Assembly: GCA_949320185.1 (NCBI GenBank)
Contig: CASGHK010000050.1
Span: 1-64,000 of the forward strand
Length of the DNA: 64,000 bases
From: an uncultured Methanomicrobiales archaeon
GTDB lineage: Archaea > Halobacteriota > Methanomicrobia > Methanomicrobiales > Methanospirillaceae
Direction of reading: 5' to 3'
Made by a program: the position numbers and the translations under genes. How positions within the stretch are numbered: position 1 is the stretch's first letter; every line of letters begins with the position of its first letter. Under the pieces are notes generated by a model. It searched no databases and was not told the origin of the DNA. It saw nothing but the letters and a program-made list of their open reading frames with translations. Shown here piece by piece: positions 41,395 to 50,786 of this stretch.

Positions 41395-44110
41395 ATGCTG
41401 GAGACGTCCTGGCATTCTCGGCTTCTTTTCGTCATCGCGCTCTGCGGCCTGATCGGCGGCGTGCAGGGGATGAACCTGTCGCAGGAGGAGGCCTATGACG
41501 CCGTCCTCTCGCACGTGATGCAGGGGAACACCGATGGCACCTGGTGTGTATGCGCACCCCGAGCCGGTTTCCGCCGGCACCACGGTCACGACCCTGTACG
41601 GCCCCGTCGACCTGCCGGAGCGCGAAGGGTGGCTCTTCTTCATCGACGACGCGCCGAAGCAGGGCTGGGCGCACCCGTGCCGGTACGTCCATGTCGATCT
41701 GACCGGCGCCGTCGTCGTGAAGGACGCGTTCGGACCGCCCAGGGGGCTCCAGGCGTGGACGATGGTGGCGGGCTCTCTCTCGGCGACCCAGCCGGTCGAA
41801 TCCCCGAGCCGCTGGCAGACGCGTGGCAGCGGGCGGATCCCTGCCCCGTGCGCGGACACGAGCCACGCCTACGCCGTGCTCATCAGCGGCGGGGCGGACG
41901 CCTACAACAACTGGGAGCGCTACTACGGCGACATCTCGTTCATGTACCGCACCCTCGTGAACGAGTACGGGTACCAGGACGACCACGTCTCTGTCCTCAT
42001 GTCCGACGGGGCCGACCCCGGTCTCGACCAGCATAGAAATAATGGAACGTTCGTCTCGTCCGACCCCGACCTGGACGGGGATGGTGACCAGGACGTGGAG
42101 TACGCCGCGACGAAACAGAACATCACCGCGGTCTTCGACCATCTCCGGACCACCCTGGGGCCGGGAGACCAGCTCTTCGTCTTCACCACGGACCACGGGG
42201 GCCCCGAAGAGTTCCCGCAGCAGGGCACGAATGTCGTTCTGAACCTCTGGGAGTTTACCGAGATCACGGACGACGAGTTCGCCGCCGAGGTCGACCGGGT
42301 GGGGTCCGCGGTCCCCGTCATGATCACGATGGAGCAGTGCTACAGCGGCGGGTTCGTCGACGACATCGTCCCCGGGCTTCCCGGGCAGAAGAGGGTGATC
42401 GCGACCGCGGCAAACGCCTACGAGTCGTCGTGGGGCGATACCTTCAGCACCCTCTGGATCGCCGCGGTGGCGGGCCACGACCGGAGCGGCACGGCGGTCG
42501 ATGCCGACGCGATCGGCGACGGGACCGTCTCGATGCGGGAGGCGTTCGAGTACGCGAAGCAACACGACGACGAGGCTGAGCACCCTCAGTACGCCGAGAC
42601 CCCGGGCGGAATCGGTGCCAACCAAGCGCTCAGCACCTGCTTTTTCCCCACCCTCGCGGCCCACTTTATCCCCACCCGGACCCTTGGGTACGCGCCGGTC
42701 ACCGTCGAGTTCGCGGACGCCTCGACTGGCATGCCGACGGGGTGGTCGTGGACCTTCGGGGATGGGGAAACCTCGACCCAGCGGCATCCGAGCCACACCT
42801 ACACCGCAACGGGCACCTACATCGTGAACCTGACCGTGGTGAACGCCACCGGCCACGTGTCGGGTCCGGTCTCCAGGTCGATCACCGTGATGAGCCTGTC
42901 CGCGCTCGGCGATGCCGTCGATGCCCCGACCCTGCCCTGGATGACGGACGCGGACGCGGCGTGGACCGTCGACCGGACGGTTGCGCACGACGGCCGGAGC
43001 GCGGCGCGGTCGGGAGCGATCGGCGGACTGGCCGCATCGAACCTGTCGACCTCCGTCACGGGCCCCGTCATCGTCTCGTTCTGGTGGAAGGTCTCGAGCG
43101 AGGCCGATTTTGACTGTCTCCGCCTCCTGGTGGATGGCGTCGAGTCGACCGCGATCACGGGCGAGGTCGACTGGACCCGTCACCAGTTCGCACTCCCGCC
43201 CGGTCCGCACACGCTCACCTGGCGGTACGAGAAGGATGAGGCTGCACGGTCGGGCAGGGATGCGGGATGGGTCGACCAGGTGGCCACGGCGGAGCAGATC
43301 CCCGGCGGTCCGACACCGGCATTCTCAGCGCATCCCCAGTCGGGGCCGGCACCCCATTCTGTCCAGTTCCTGGACTATACGACAGGAGCCGTCGCGTGGT
43401 TCTGGGCCTTCGGGGACGGCAGAACGTCGACCGAGCAGTCCCCGGTCCACGTCTACGATCAGAGCGGCCGCTACCCGGTGACCCTCACCGTGCTCGACCC
43501 GGCCGGGAGGGCGGGGACGACGACCGAGCACCAGTTCATCGTCGTCACCAACCCGGTGACGCCGACGCCGACGCCGGTCGCCGACTTTTCGGCGAACGAG
43601 ACCGAAGGCGCCGCGCCGATGACCGTCGGGTTCACGGACGAGTCGGACCCTGCGCCGGCCCACCGGTGGTGGCAGTTCGGCGACGGGGGTTCGTCGACCG
43701 ACGCGAACCCGGTGCACACCTTCACCAGGGCCGGCACCTTTACGGTGAACCTTACGATCTGGACCGGGATCGGAACGGCGTCGGTCGCCAAACCGACGTT
43801 CATCACGGTCGGCCCCGACCCCCAGGCGCCGGTGGCGAACTTCACGATGAGCCGTTCGTCGGGGACTGCTCCGCTCTACGTCCGGTTTACCGACACGTCG
43901 ACGAACGCGACCTCGTGGCGGTGGGACTTCGGCGGGCTCGCCTGGACCACGGCGACGAACCCGTCCGTCGTCTTCCGCCGCCCGGGCGAGTATGCGGTGG
44001 CCCTGACCGCGACGAACGCCTACGGCTCCTCGACGGCGACACGGAACCTCTCCGTAACCGGGGCGATGCCACGCAGTGCGTCGGGCTCGCCTGTCCGCGT
44101 CGTCGGGTAA
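41395..44110 (+). CDS. secreted caspase-like (clan CD) peptidase with PKD domains; frame broken near its N-terminus
   Basis: A signal peptide (LLFVIALCGLIGGVQGM) and about 45 residues lie in one frame (start ATG 41395, or GTG 41377). The remaining 858 residues lie in the +1 frame from about 41534. The joined protein would read HVMQGNTDG, then VYAHPEPVSAGTTV, so a single-base indel near 41530-41550 breaks it. The catalytic domain has FVFTTDHGG (His) and ITMEQCYSGGF (Cys), the clan CD dyad. Then come PKD domains (WTFGDGETS, WAFGDGRTS, WWQFGDGGSS, WRWDFGG) and one beta-sandwich. The last about 90 residues match the C-terminal module of the genes at 50787 and 52744. Either a pseudogene or a sequencing error. 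Confidence 0.75.
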
Positions 44111-44312
44111 TCCACGACCTCTTTTTCCGGGCCTTCGAGACCGCCGCTATCGGTTCATGAACGATGGAGGGCCGGGATCGAGAGGGTTAGGAGCGAGGCA
44201 CTTGCGGCCCAAGCACGTCTCGAATCGATCGTTGAGGCCGCACGGGCTGGCAAAAAAACCGTCGACTCAAGACGACCATCGTTCCTCCTGTGATCCCAAA
44301 ATCAGCTCCGCC

Positions 44313-45206
44313 CTAGTCACCTGAATCGACCAGGTTCAGGATGTATGCACGCGCCTTCGGGTAGACCGGCAGGAGCAGGTCGGCAAGATCCCTGTTCCCG
44401 ATCCTGAAGCGCGATGGTCCGAGTCGTTTGAGCGCTGCTGCTTCAGCTTCGGGTTTTTCATGCAGGTACATCGGGATGGTGTCAAGTGACTCTCCGGCAT
44501 CCCAGAAGGTGTCCAGGCACCCGGCAAGCGGGGGTCCCCTGGACACGTCCGGCTCGTGAGAGGATGAGAGGGCCGGATCGGGCTGTATCTCATCGTCTTT
44601 TGGATCAACGCTGCTCCGCCGCTTCCGGAGGTTTTCGAGCACCGTCTCACGGTCCCGCCCGCGAAGGGTGAAGATCAGGAACGGGTCACGATCAAACTGC
44701 TCGGCGAGAATGTAATACACCGCAGCGATATGCTTGCACGGGTTTGCCGAGTCCGGGCAGCTGCAGTCGGTCGTGATCTCTCTCCGTGTCACCGGCAGGA
44801 GGGAGAGATGCAGACTGGCAAAGACGTTCTCGATCTCCTTCGGGATCTCTCCTCCGAGGAGCAGGGCAGTGAAGAGCGCCTGCGAGGAGAGTGCATCGAA
44901 GATCCGGTCCCACTGGCGATCGGTGAACCGGGTAAAGGAGATCGTGATACGGTACGGCCGGCGGGTGGTTCCCTGCACCTGGGCATGGACGACGGCATCC
45001 TGGATCGAGATCTTTATGACCTGCCCCTTCCGGGCGTATGCCTTGCCCCGCTGGAGGCGCGAACCGATCCCGATCGTCTCCAATGCACCGATGAACCGTT
45101 GTGACCACCACGTCTCCCCGATCTCTCCCTTCTTACTCCGTGCCGCGATCCCGTCTTTCACCTTGATGGGTTTGGCCGGTGGGTAGTACTCACCCCAGTC
45201 GCTCAT
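44313..45206 (-). CDS. SWIM zinc-finger protein
   Basis: A 297-residue protein with the SWIM motif C-x-C-x(n)-C-x-H: TDCSCPDSANPCKHIAAVYY near 147-158. Flanking regions are typical: the N-terminal WWSQRFIGALE and GRAYAR-like KAYARKGQVIKI. SWIM domains bind DNA or proteins. The gene is the second of a pair: its ATG at 45206 overlaps the stop of the SNF2 helicase gene (ATGA). SWIM and SNF2 genes are a recurring pair in bacteria and archaea, probably acting as one DNA-remodelling unit. Confidence 0.9.
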   Translation of the reverse strand: MSDWGEYYPPAKPIKVKDGIAARSKKGEIGETWWSQRFIGALETIGIGSRLQRGKAYARKGQVIKISIQDAVVHAQVQGTTRRPYRITISFTRFTDRQWDRIFDALSSQALFTALLLGGEIPKEIENVFASLHLSLLPVTRREITTDCSCPDSANPCKHIAAVYYILAEQFDRDPFLIFTLRGRDRETVLENLRKRRSSVDPKDDEIQPDPALSSSHEPDVSRGPPLAGCLDTFWDAGESLDTIPMYLHEKPEAEAAALKRLGPSRFRIGNRDLADLLLPVYPKARAYILNLVDSGD

Positions 45207-48200
45207 ATCGTCACATCCCCCGTCGCGCTCTTTCGGAGCGAGAGCAGGTCACGGAGATCCTCGGTCGATAAGCCGGTGATCCAGTCTTCCCCGGTACCGA
45301 TGACGCTCCCTGCCAGCTCTCGCTTCTCCTCAAGCATCGCATCGATCTTCTCCTCGAGGGTGCCCCCGGCGATCATGAGGTGAACCTCCACATTCCTTGA
45401 TTGCCCGATCCGGAACGCCCGATCCGTTGCCTGGTCCTCAACCGCCGGATTCCACCAGCGGTCGATATGAAAGACATGGTTTGCCGCCGTCAGGTTCAGC
45501 CCGGTCCCTCCGGCTTTTAAGGACAGGATAAAGATCTTCGGCCCTCTATGCTCAGCAAACCGGGTGACCATTCCATCCCGGGCGTCCCGCCTGGTTTTCC
45601 CGTGCAGGAAGAGGACTTCGGTGGAGAAGACCGATTCGAGATAGGGTTTCAGAATCTCGCCGAACGAGGCGAACTGGGTGAAGATCAGCGCACGCTCGCC
45701 GTTTGCGAGGACTTCCTCCAGGATCTCGCAGAGCCGATCCAGTTTTCCCGACCGGGATGCGAGCGGGCTCCCGTCATTGAGAAAGAGGGATGGATGGTTG
45801 CAGATCTGTTTTAAGCGCATCAGGGTGGCAAGGACCGCCCCTCGTCGTGCCACTCCCTGTACGTCGTCGATCGTTTCGAGCATGTCCTGGACCGCGGCTT
45901 CGTAGAGCGAGACCTGCTCCTTCGTGAGGGGGCAGAACTCCTTCATGATCATCTTTTCCGGAAGATCGCCGATGATCTGCCGGTCGGTCTTCACTCTCCG
46001 CAGAAGGAACGGGCGGATGATCTTTTTCAGGGCCAGCGCCCGCGTGGTGTCGTGCTGCCGCTCGATCGGCGTTGCGAACTGTCTCTGGAAGGCGGCGGCG
46101 GTCCCGAGATACCCGGGGTTCAGGAAATCCATGATCGACCAGAGTTCGGCGAGCCGGTTCTCCACGGGGGTGCCGGTCAGGACGACCCGGCTGTCAGCCG
46201 AAAGTTTCCGGACCGCCCGGGCCTGTTTCGTCGCGTGGTTCTTGATGTTCTGTGCTTCATCGAGAACGACACAGTCCCATGAGTGCGACGAGAGGAGCTC
46301 TTCATCCCGCTGAACGGTCTGGTACGACGTGATCGTGAGGTCGTGTTGCTCCTGTTCGCGATCGAACTGATCGCCGGAAGACCGGTCCGGCCCGTGGTGA
46401 ACGTACACCCTGAGTGAGGGAGCAAACCGGGAGAGCTCGCGCATCCAGTTGCCGATGATCGACATCGGACAGACGAGGAGGGTCCGTCTCCGTGTGTGCC
46501 CCTCGGTCTTCCGGATTGTCAGGTATGCAATGACCTGCACGGTCTTTCCCAGCCCCATGTCGTCGGCAAGGCAGGCACCCATGCCGGATTCTGTGAGCAT
46601 GGAAAGCCACGCGATTCCTTTTTCCTGGTAGGGTCGGAGGGTTCCGGTGAACGTCTCCGGCAGGGTCACCGGGGCCGGGTCCTTCACGGATAGCAGACGG
46701 TCGAAGAACTCCTGCACTCTTTCGTCGGCGATCACGGGCCGAAGCGGGAGGTCATCATCCGCCGGCCCTCCCAGGGTGAGGGTGAGCGCATCGGCAAGGG
46801 GGATCTCGTTGCCCGGGTACTCCTTTTTGAAGGCAGTGATGACCCGGTGCACCTCATCGGGATCGAAGACCACCCATCGTCCCCGGACGTTCATGAGCGG
46901 GAGTTTCCGCGAGGTGAGGTGTTCCAACTCTTCGGGTGAGAGTTCTTCATCGCCGATGGCGATCGTCCAGTCGAAAGAGAGGATGCTGGAAAGCGAGAAC
47001 GCACCGCTCCCGCTGCCGTTCCTGGGATTCTGTCCCCTGAGTTTCACCCGGACCGATGGGCGCTGCCGACCGTGCTGCCACCACGAGGGGAGGAGGACCT
47101 GACAGCCGAGTTCCCGTAGCAGGGGTGCGGTCTCGGTAAGAAACCCAAAGACCTGTTCAGGAGCAAGGGTGATCCCATCGGGCCGTGATCGTTTCAGGGC
47201 CTCCCGGATCGGAGGATAGACTCTGGCTGCGGTTCCGAGATCATAGAGCATCTGCTCCTGCGGGTGGCCGGTCTCCTGGCTGATCAGCTGCTCCACTGCC
47301 CTGGACCGCCCCGACCAGACCTCGCCGGCAGGAACGAGCAGGGTCGGATCCTCTTTTGACTGCAGGAAGAACCCGACAGTCCAGGCATCATCCCCACCTG
47401 CTGGTTCCTGCACGGTGAAGCAGGTGTGACAGTGCGTTCCCGTTCGTGCCTGTTTCGGGCCGGCAAGCCATGAGGAGAGCTCGTCTGCCGCGGGGGAACC
47501 TCGGGAAAAGGAATCGTCGGTTCCAAAGAGCGACCGGTACAGACGCTCTTCGACCGGCAGGTCCTTCTCCCTCTTCTGGACCTTCCTGACAGGGGTGTTC
47601 CGAACCGCATCAGTGACGAGGCCATGGACCGCCCCAAAAAGAAAGATCTGGACCGGTTCGCCGGCGATGGTCTCCCGGGCCTCATCATACAGGTGCGCCC
47701 GTGCCAGGGGGGGCATGGCGGAGATGAGGTCGTCCAGGCGCTTCTGTTCCTCATCCGTGAGGTGTGGGGTCCAGATCCCCGTGAGCCGATTCTTTGTTGT
47801 CGTCCGGATCGCCGGCGTATACCGGCCCCGGGCGATGATCTCGCAGGCGAAGAGTGTCACCACCCTCCAGGCACGGAGTGTCGCACCCTCGAGGAAATTC
47901 CCGGTGGTGATGTCGCCAAAGAGAAGAAACGGGATCGCCGAAGTGATCGGTACCCTGCAGACCGGGATCTCCCATGCGCGAAGTTCAACGGCGCTCGTTT
48001 TCGTTGAAAGGCCGATCTGGGCCCTGATACCTGGCGAGGGTTCGGGCACCTGACCACAGGTCGGTAGCCAGAGGGTCTGGGTGTCTTCGATGAGCGACTC
48101 CTGTCCGGGCAGGAGACCGGCGAGGACCGCATGTACGGAGGCTGCTGGCAGGGCAAACGGGTGGGGGGAGGGTCGTGGGTGTTTCGGTCTCCTCCCGCGT

Positions 48201-48331
48201 CGCTTCGCGACCGGTCCGCCCGGGCTTTCCCCCCAGAAGAAGAACGAACCGTCAGGGGTTACCGAGCCGTGGAGCACCGGAACGGAGCCGACCGGCGCCA
48301 GAGGAGGTGGGATCGTTGGTGAAGGCGTCAT
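45203..48331 (-). CDS. SNF2/SWI2-family DNA translocase/helicase
   Basis: A 1042-residue superfamily 2 ATPase. The N-terminal 540 residues are a variable region with a DUF3670-like portion near 440-560 (LRELGCQVLLPSWW, LMNVRGRWVVFDPDEV). Helicase motifs follow: motif I DDMGLGKTVQVIAYL near 590, II VVLDEAQNIKN near 690, III LTGTPVENRLAELWSI near 715, V AGGTGLNLTAANHV near 965, and VI QATDRAFRIGQSRNVEVH near 990. Such proteins move along DNA and displace bound proteins. ATG 48331. Its stop overlaps the SWIM gene, so the two are co-translated. No nuclease or methyltransferase is attached. Confidence 0.93.
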   Translation of the reverse strand: MTPSPTIPPPLAPVGSVPVLHGSVTPDGSFFFWGESPGGPVAKRRGRRPKHPRPSPHPFALPAASVHAVLAGLLPGQESLIEDTQTLWLPTCGQVPEPSPGIRAQIGLSTKTSAVELRAWEIPVCRVPITSAIPFLLFGDITTGNFLEGATLRAWRVVTLFACEIIARGRYTPAIRTTTKNRLTGIWTPHLTDEEQKRLDDLISAMPPLARAHLYDEARETIAGEPVQIFLFGAVHGLVTDAVRNTPVRKVQKREKDLPVEERLYRSLFGTDDSFSRGSPAADELSSWLAGPKQARTGTHCHTCFTVQEPAGGDDAWTVGFFLQSKEDPTLLVPAGEVWSGRSRAVEQLISQETGHPQEQMLYDLGTAARVYPPIREALKRSRPDGITLAPEQVFGFLTETAPLLRELGCQVLLPSWWQHGRQRPSVRVKLRGQNPRNGSGSGAFSLSSILSFDWTIAIGDEELSPEELEHLTSRKLPLMNVRGRWVVFDPDEVHRVITAFKKEYPGNEIPLADALTLTLGGPADDDLPLRPVIADERVQEFFDRLLSVKDPAPVTLPETFTGTLRPYQEKGIAWLSMLTESGMGACLADDMGLGKTVQVIAYLTIRKTEGHTRRRTLLVCPMSIIGNWMRELSRFAPSLRVYVHHGPDRSSGDQFDREQEQHDLTITSYQTVQRDEELLSSHSWDCVVLDEAQNIKNHATKQARAVRKLSADSRVVLTGTPVENRLAELWSIMDFLNPGYLGTAAAFQRQFATPIERQHDTTRALALKKIIRPFLLRRVKTDRQIIGDLPEKMIMKEFCPLTKEQVSLYEAAVQDMLETIDDVQGVARRGAVLATLMRLKQICNHPSLFLNDGSPLASRSGKLDRLCEILEEVLANGERALIFTQFASFGEILKPYLESVFSTEVLFLHGKTRRDARDGMVTRFAEHRGPKIFILSLKAGGTGLNLTAANHVFHIDRWWNPAVEDQATDRAFRIGQSRNVEVHLMIAGGTLEEKIDAMLEEKRELAGSVIGTGEDWITGLSTEDLRDLLSLRKSATGDVTI

Positions 48332-48550
48332 CAGGTACCACCTGAGGTCATTGTACCAGGTTCAGTATACGTGCGGTGCTGGGAAAGGACATACGCGCGA
48401 TACCCTGCGAGAGGCGGGAGGGATTATCCATGAGTACGGCCACCCGGGTGCATCCACCAGGCATCCCGAATCAGTCGATCAGAGAGATCGGCGTCCCGGT
48501 ACATATACCTGGACGCCAGATCCCCTGGCGAGCCTTGATAACAATGTGGT

Positions 48551-49399
48551 TCAGAGAGTTCCGCCGGCGCTCCGGGCCTGCGAAGCGAATGCGTTCTCTA
48601 CCAGGTCGCGGTCGAAGGCGGCCGGGACCCGGCCGGTCTTCGCATAGGTATACAGGGCCACCACGAAGATACCCTGCATCGCCGTTGCAAGGATCGCGAG
48701 GATGGCAACGAGCACGATAAACAGGGCACCTGCCGCAAGGAAGACGACGGGGTTGCCCAGCAGCAGCGTGGCGAGCACGAGCAGGAACCCGACAGCCCCG
48801 ACGGCGAAGAAGACCAGCCCGATGGAGAGGATGCCGACCGCGTTCTCGCCCCAGGTCTTCTTGAACAGCGCGAGCGCCTCCTTCATCGCATCGACCACGC
48901 CTTTATCCTCGAAGACCAGCACCGGGACGACGAAGATGGTGACGAGGCTCCAGACACCACCGACCAGTCCCGCCGCGATCTGCCCCAGACCCCCTGCACG
49001 GTCTTCGATCATCCGAAGGATCAGACCGACCGTGGCGACAATGAACGACCATGCGATGATGGAGCCGAGGTGCCGGACGGCCACGGAGAGTCCCTCGCTC
49101 ACGGTGATCTCTCGTCCCTGAATCTTCGCGTAGACACAGGCGATCAGACCGACGTTGAAGAAGATCACGACAAAGGAGCTGATGAGGTAGAAGAGGAACA
49201 CAAGGACGATCCCCGTGATCGAGTTGGTGGAGAGCGAGAGTGAGCCGTTCGAGAAGACGAGCGGCAGGATGAACGTGGCGATCACGAGCAGCACGACGAT
49301 CCCCGAGAGCACGGGGAATACGAGGAGCTTTTTATCCTCCATCAGGATACGCCAGCTCATCTTCACGAGCTCGATACTTCGCGAGATCCCTTCAAACAT
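48551..49399 (-). CDS. multi-spanning membrane protein (DUF6159-like)
   Basis: A 282-residue integral membrane protein with about six hydrophobic segments: VFPVLSGIVVLLVIATFILPL, read as SGIVVLLVIATFILPL, then GIVLVFLFYLISSFVVIFF, IIAWSFIVATVGLIL, WSLVTIFVVPVLVF and a long final pair. The N-terminus is amphipathic (FEGISRSIELVKMSWRILM). A charged loop DKGVVDAMKEALALFKKTW resembles the DUF6159/glycerophosphoryl-diester-associated membrane domains found in bacteria and archaea. Function unknown. It is on its own, 219 bp upstream of the SNF2 gene on the same strand. Confidence 0.8.
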   Translation of the reverse strand: MFEGISRSIELVKMSWRILMEDKKLLVFPVLSGIVVLLVIATFILPLVFSNGSLSLSTNSITGIVLVFLFYLISSFVVIFFNVGLIACVYAKIQGREITVSEGLSVAVRHLGSIIAWSFIVATVGLILRMIEDRAGGLGQIAAGLVGGVWSLVTIFVVPVLVFEDKGVVDAMKEALALFKKTWGENAVGILSIGLVFFAVGAVGFLLVLATLLLGNPVVFLAAGALFIVLVAILAILATAMQGIFVVALYTYAKTGRVPAAFDRDLVENAFASQARSAGGTL

Positions 49400-49613
49400 G
49401 AATCTTACGTTTGCGGTTACGGGGGGAATAAGGGGGTACGTGTTTCTTTCGTGAGCCTGGAGTCGAACGGCGCCTCCCGGGTGAGACCCCCTAGCGTCGG
49501 CGCGAGACCGTCGACCCGTCGGCTAACTCCTCGCCGAGACGAAATGGGCCGGATGCGACCGGGCGTATGGGCCGGGGTGTGGATGCATGCACGTCCTCAG
49601 ATCCGGATGCCGG

Positions 49614-50474
49614 CTAGAAGATGACGAGACCGTACTCGCCGATCGACCGGAAGCCCAGGGCTTCGTAGGCCCGCCGGGTGGCGGCCATCCGGGTTCCCGT
49701 GAAGAGGACGGCCGTCGTGATCCCACGGGACCGTGCATCGAGGAGAAGCCCCGCCACGACCGCCCGGCCATACCCCCGGCTTCGGTACTCGGGCGCCGTG
49801 TACACGGCACCGATCTGCACCATCCCGGGGATCTCCGCGTTGATCGATGCCGTGGCGACCATGCGCCCGTCACATTCGAGGAGCATGAGGCGGTCCGACC
49901 GGTGCAGCTCGCCCACGATCTCACGGGCCTCGTTCTCACGCGACGCATGCATCCGTTGACCCAGGTGTTCATGCATGAACGCGATCCGCATACCGACCAT
50001 GGCCGGGAGCTCGTCGTCGCGGGGAGAGCGGCAGGAGACGTCGCCCCGGGCGAGGGGTCCAGGCACGAGCAGGTCGTCGAGTTGGAGGGAGAAGAGGATG
50101 TCCCGGTCCATCACTGCCGGACCGGGTGTCGTGCGGAGGACCTCGGGCATGACCTGCCGCACCTGGTCACAGGGCCCCGCGACTCCCGACCACGCGCGAC
50201 CGGAAGCAGCGATGACCGCGCCGATCAGGTCGGGGGCCCCCACCGGTGCCTGGAGAAAGACCATACCGTTCCAGTAGTGGGCGGCGACACCGACGATCGC
50301 GCCATCCTCGATCTGCGCCGCGTAGGTGCCCTGGAAGATGCCGCCCGCGTCGACGAGGCCGGCGGCCCGGGAGTTCGAGAGCAGGACGAGCGAGGTCTCG
50401 GCCCTGGTCATGAGGAACCGGTCCAGGGCTTCCGCATGCTCAGGGGTCAGGATCACCGGGTCCTTCATCGACAT
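49614..50474 (-). CDS. GNAT family N-acetyltransferase
   Basis: A 286-residue enzyme that uses acetyl-CoA. The C-terminal GNAT domain (about 150-286) has motif A in VQIGAVYTAPEYRSRGYGRAV, read as IGAVYTAPEYRSRGYGRA, where R-x-x-G-x-G/A binds the CoA pyrophosphate, then the C-terminal ATRRAYEALGFRSIGEYGLV, read as RRAYEALGFRSIGEYGLV. The N-terminal half is a second, degenerate GNAT-like region (DFVMT-type, with GIFQGTYAAQIEDGAIVGVA) of unknown role. Two ATGs (50474 and 50468) are possible. The natural substrate is not readable. Confidence 0.85.
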   Translation of the reverse strand: MSMKDPVILTPEHAEALDRFLMTRAETSLVLLSNSRAAGLVDAGGIFQGTYAAQIEDGAIVGVAAHYWNGMVFLQAPVGAPDLIGAVIAASGRAWSGVAGPCDQVRQVMPEVLRTTPGPAVMDRDILFSLQLDDLLVPGPLARGDVSCRSPRDDELPAMVGMRIAFMHEHLGQRMHASRENEAREIVGELHRSDRLMLLECDGRMVATASINAEIPGMVQIGAVYTAPEYRSRGYGRAVVAGLLLDARSRGITTAVLFTGTRMAATRRAYEALGFRSIGEYGLVIF

Positions 50475-50750
50475 GATCGGAGGAGTTGAGAGGCCGAAGA
50501 TATCTGCCTTTCATCCAACCCTCGCACGGCTGATTCATAGGCAGCGGATGATAGCCGTTCCCGGACGTTGACCGGAGCAGAACCAGGGGGTTGTTTCTGC
50601 CATCGGCCAAGCTTCGCCCATGTCCTACTCCGTCCGTTCGCTCTGCGTCCTCCTGGTACCCGCACTCCTGGGACTGGCGCCCGGACGCCACGAGCTCGGT
50701 CGACCAGGGCGAGAGCAGAGGGGCAAAGAGCCGTCTCGCAGCCTCAAAAA

Positions 50751-50760
50751 GAAATGCTTT
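50751..50760 (+). promoter_or_regulatory. promoter core of the first NHL/PKD gene
   Basis: GAAATGCTTT begins 36 nt before the ATG, in an A-rich patch. The same core GAAATGCTT occurs 37 nt before the paralogue's ATG. No Shine-Dalgarno is seen, so the transcript is probably leaderless. Confidence 0.5.
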
Positions 50761-50786
50761 TCGGCTCACCGCCGCCACCACAAGCC

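Noticed and set aside
41432-43210. 592-codon minus-strand open frame
   Set aside because: Antisense shadow of the caspase-like PKD gene.
49450-49540. tRNA-like pattern (GGAGTCGAAC resembling a T arm, followed by GC-rich hairpins) on the minus strand
   Set aside because: The T stem does not pair, no acceptor stem closes, and no anticodon arm of normal length can be drawn.
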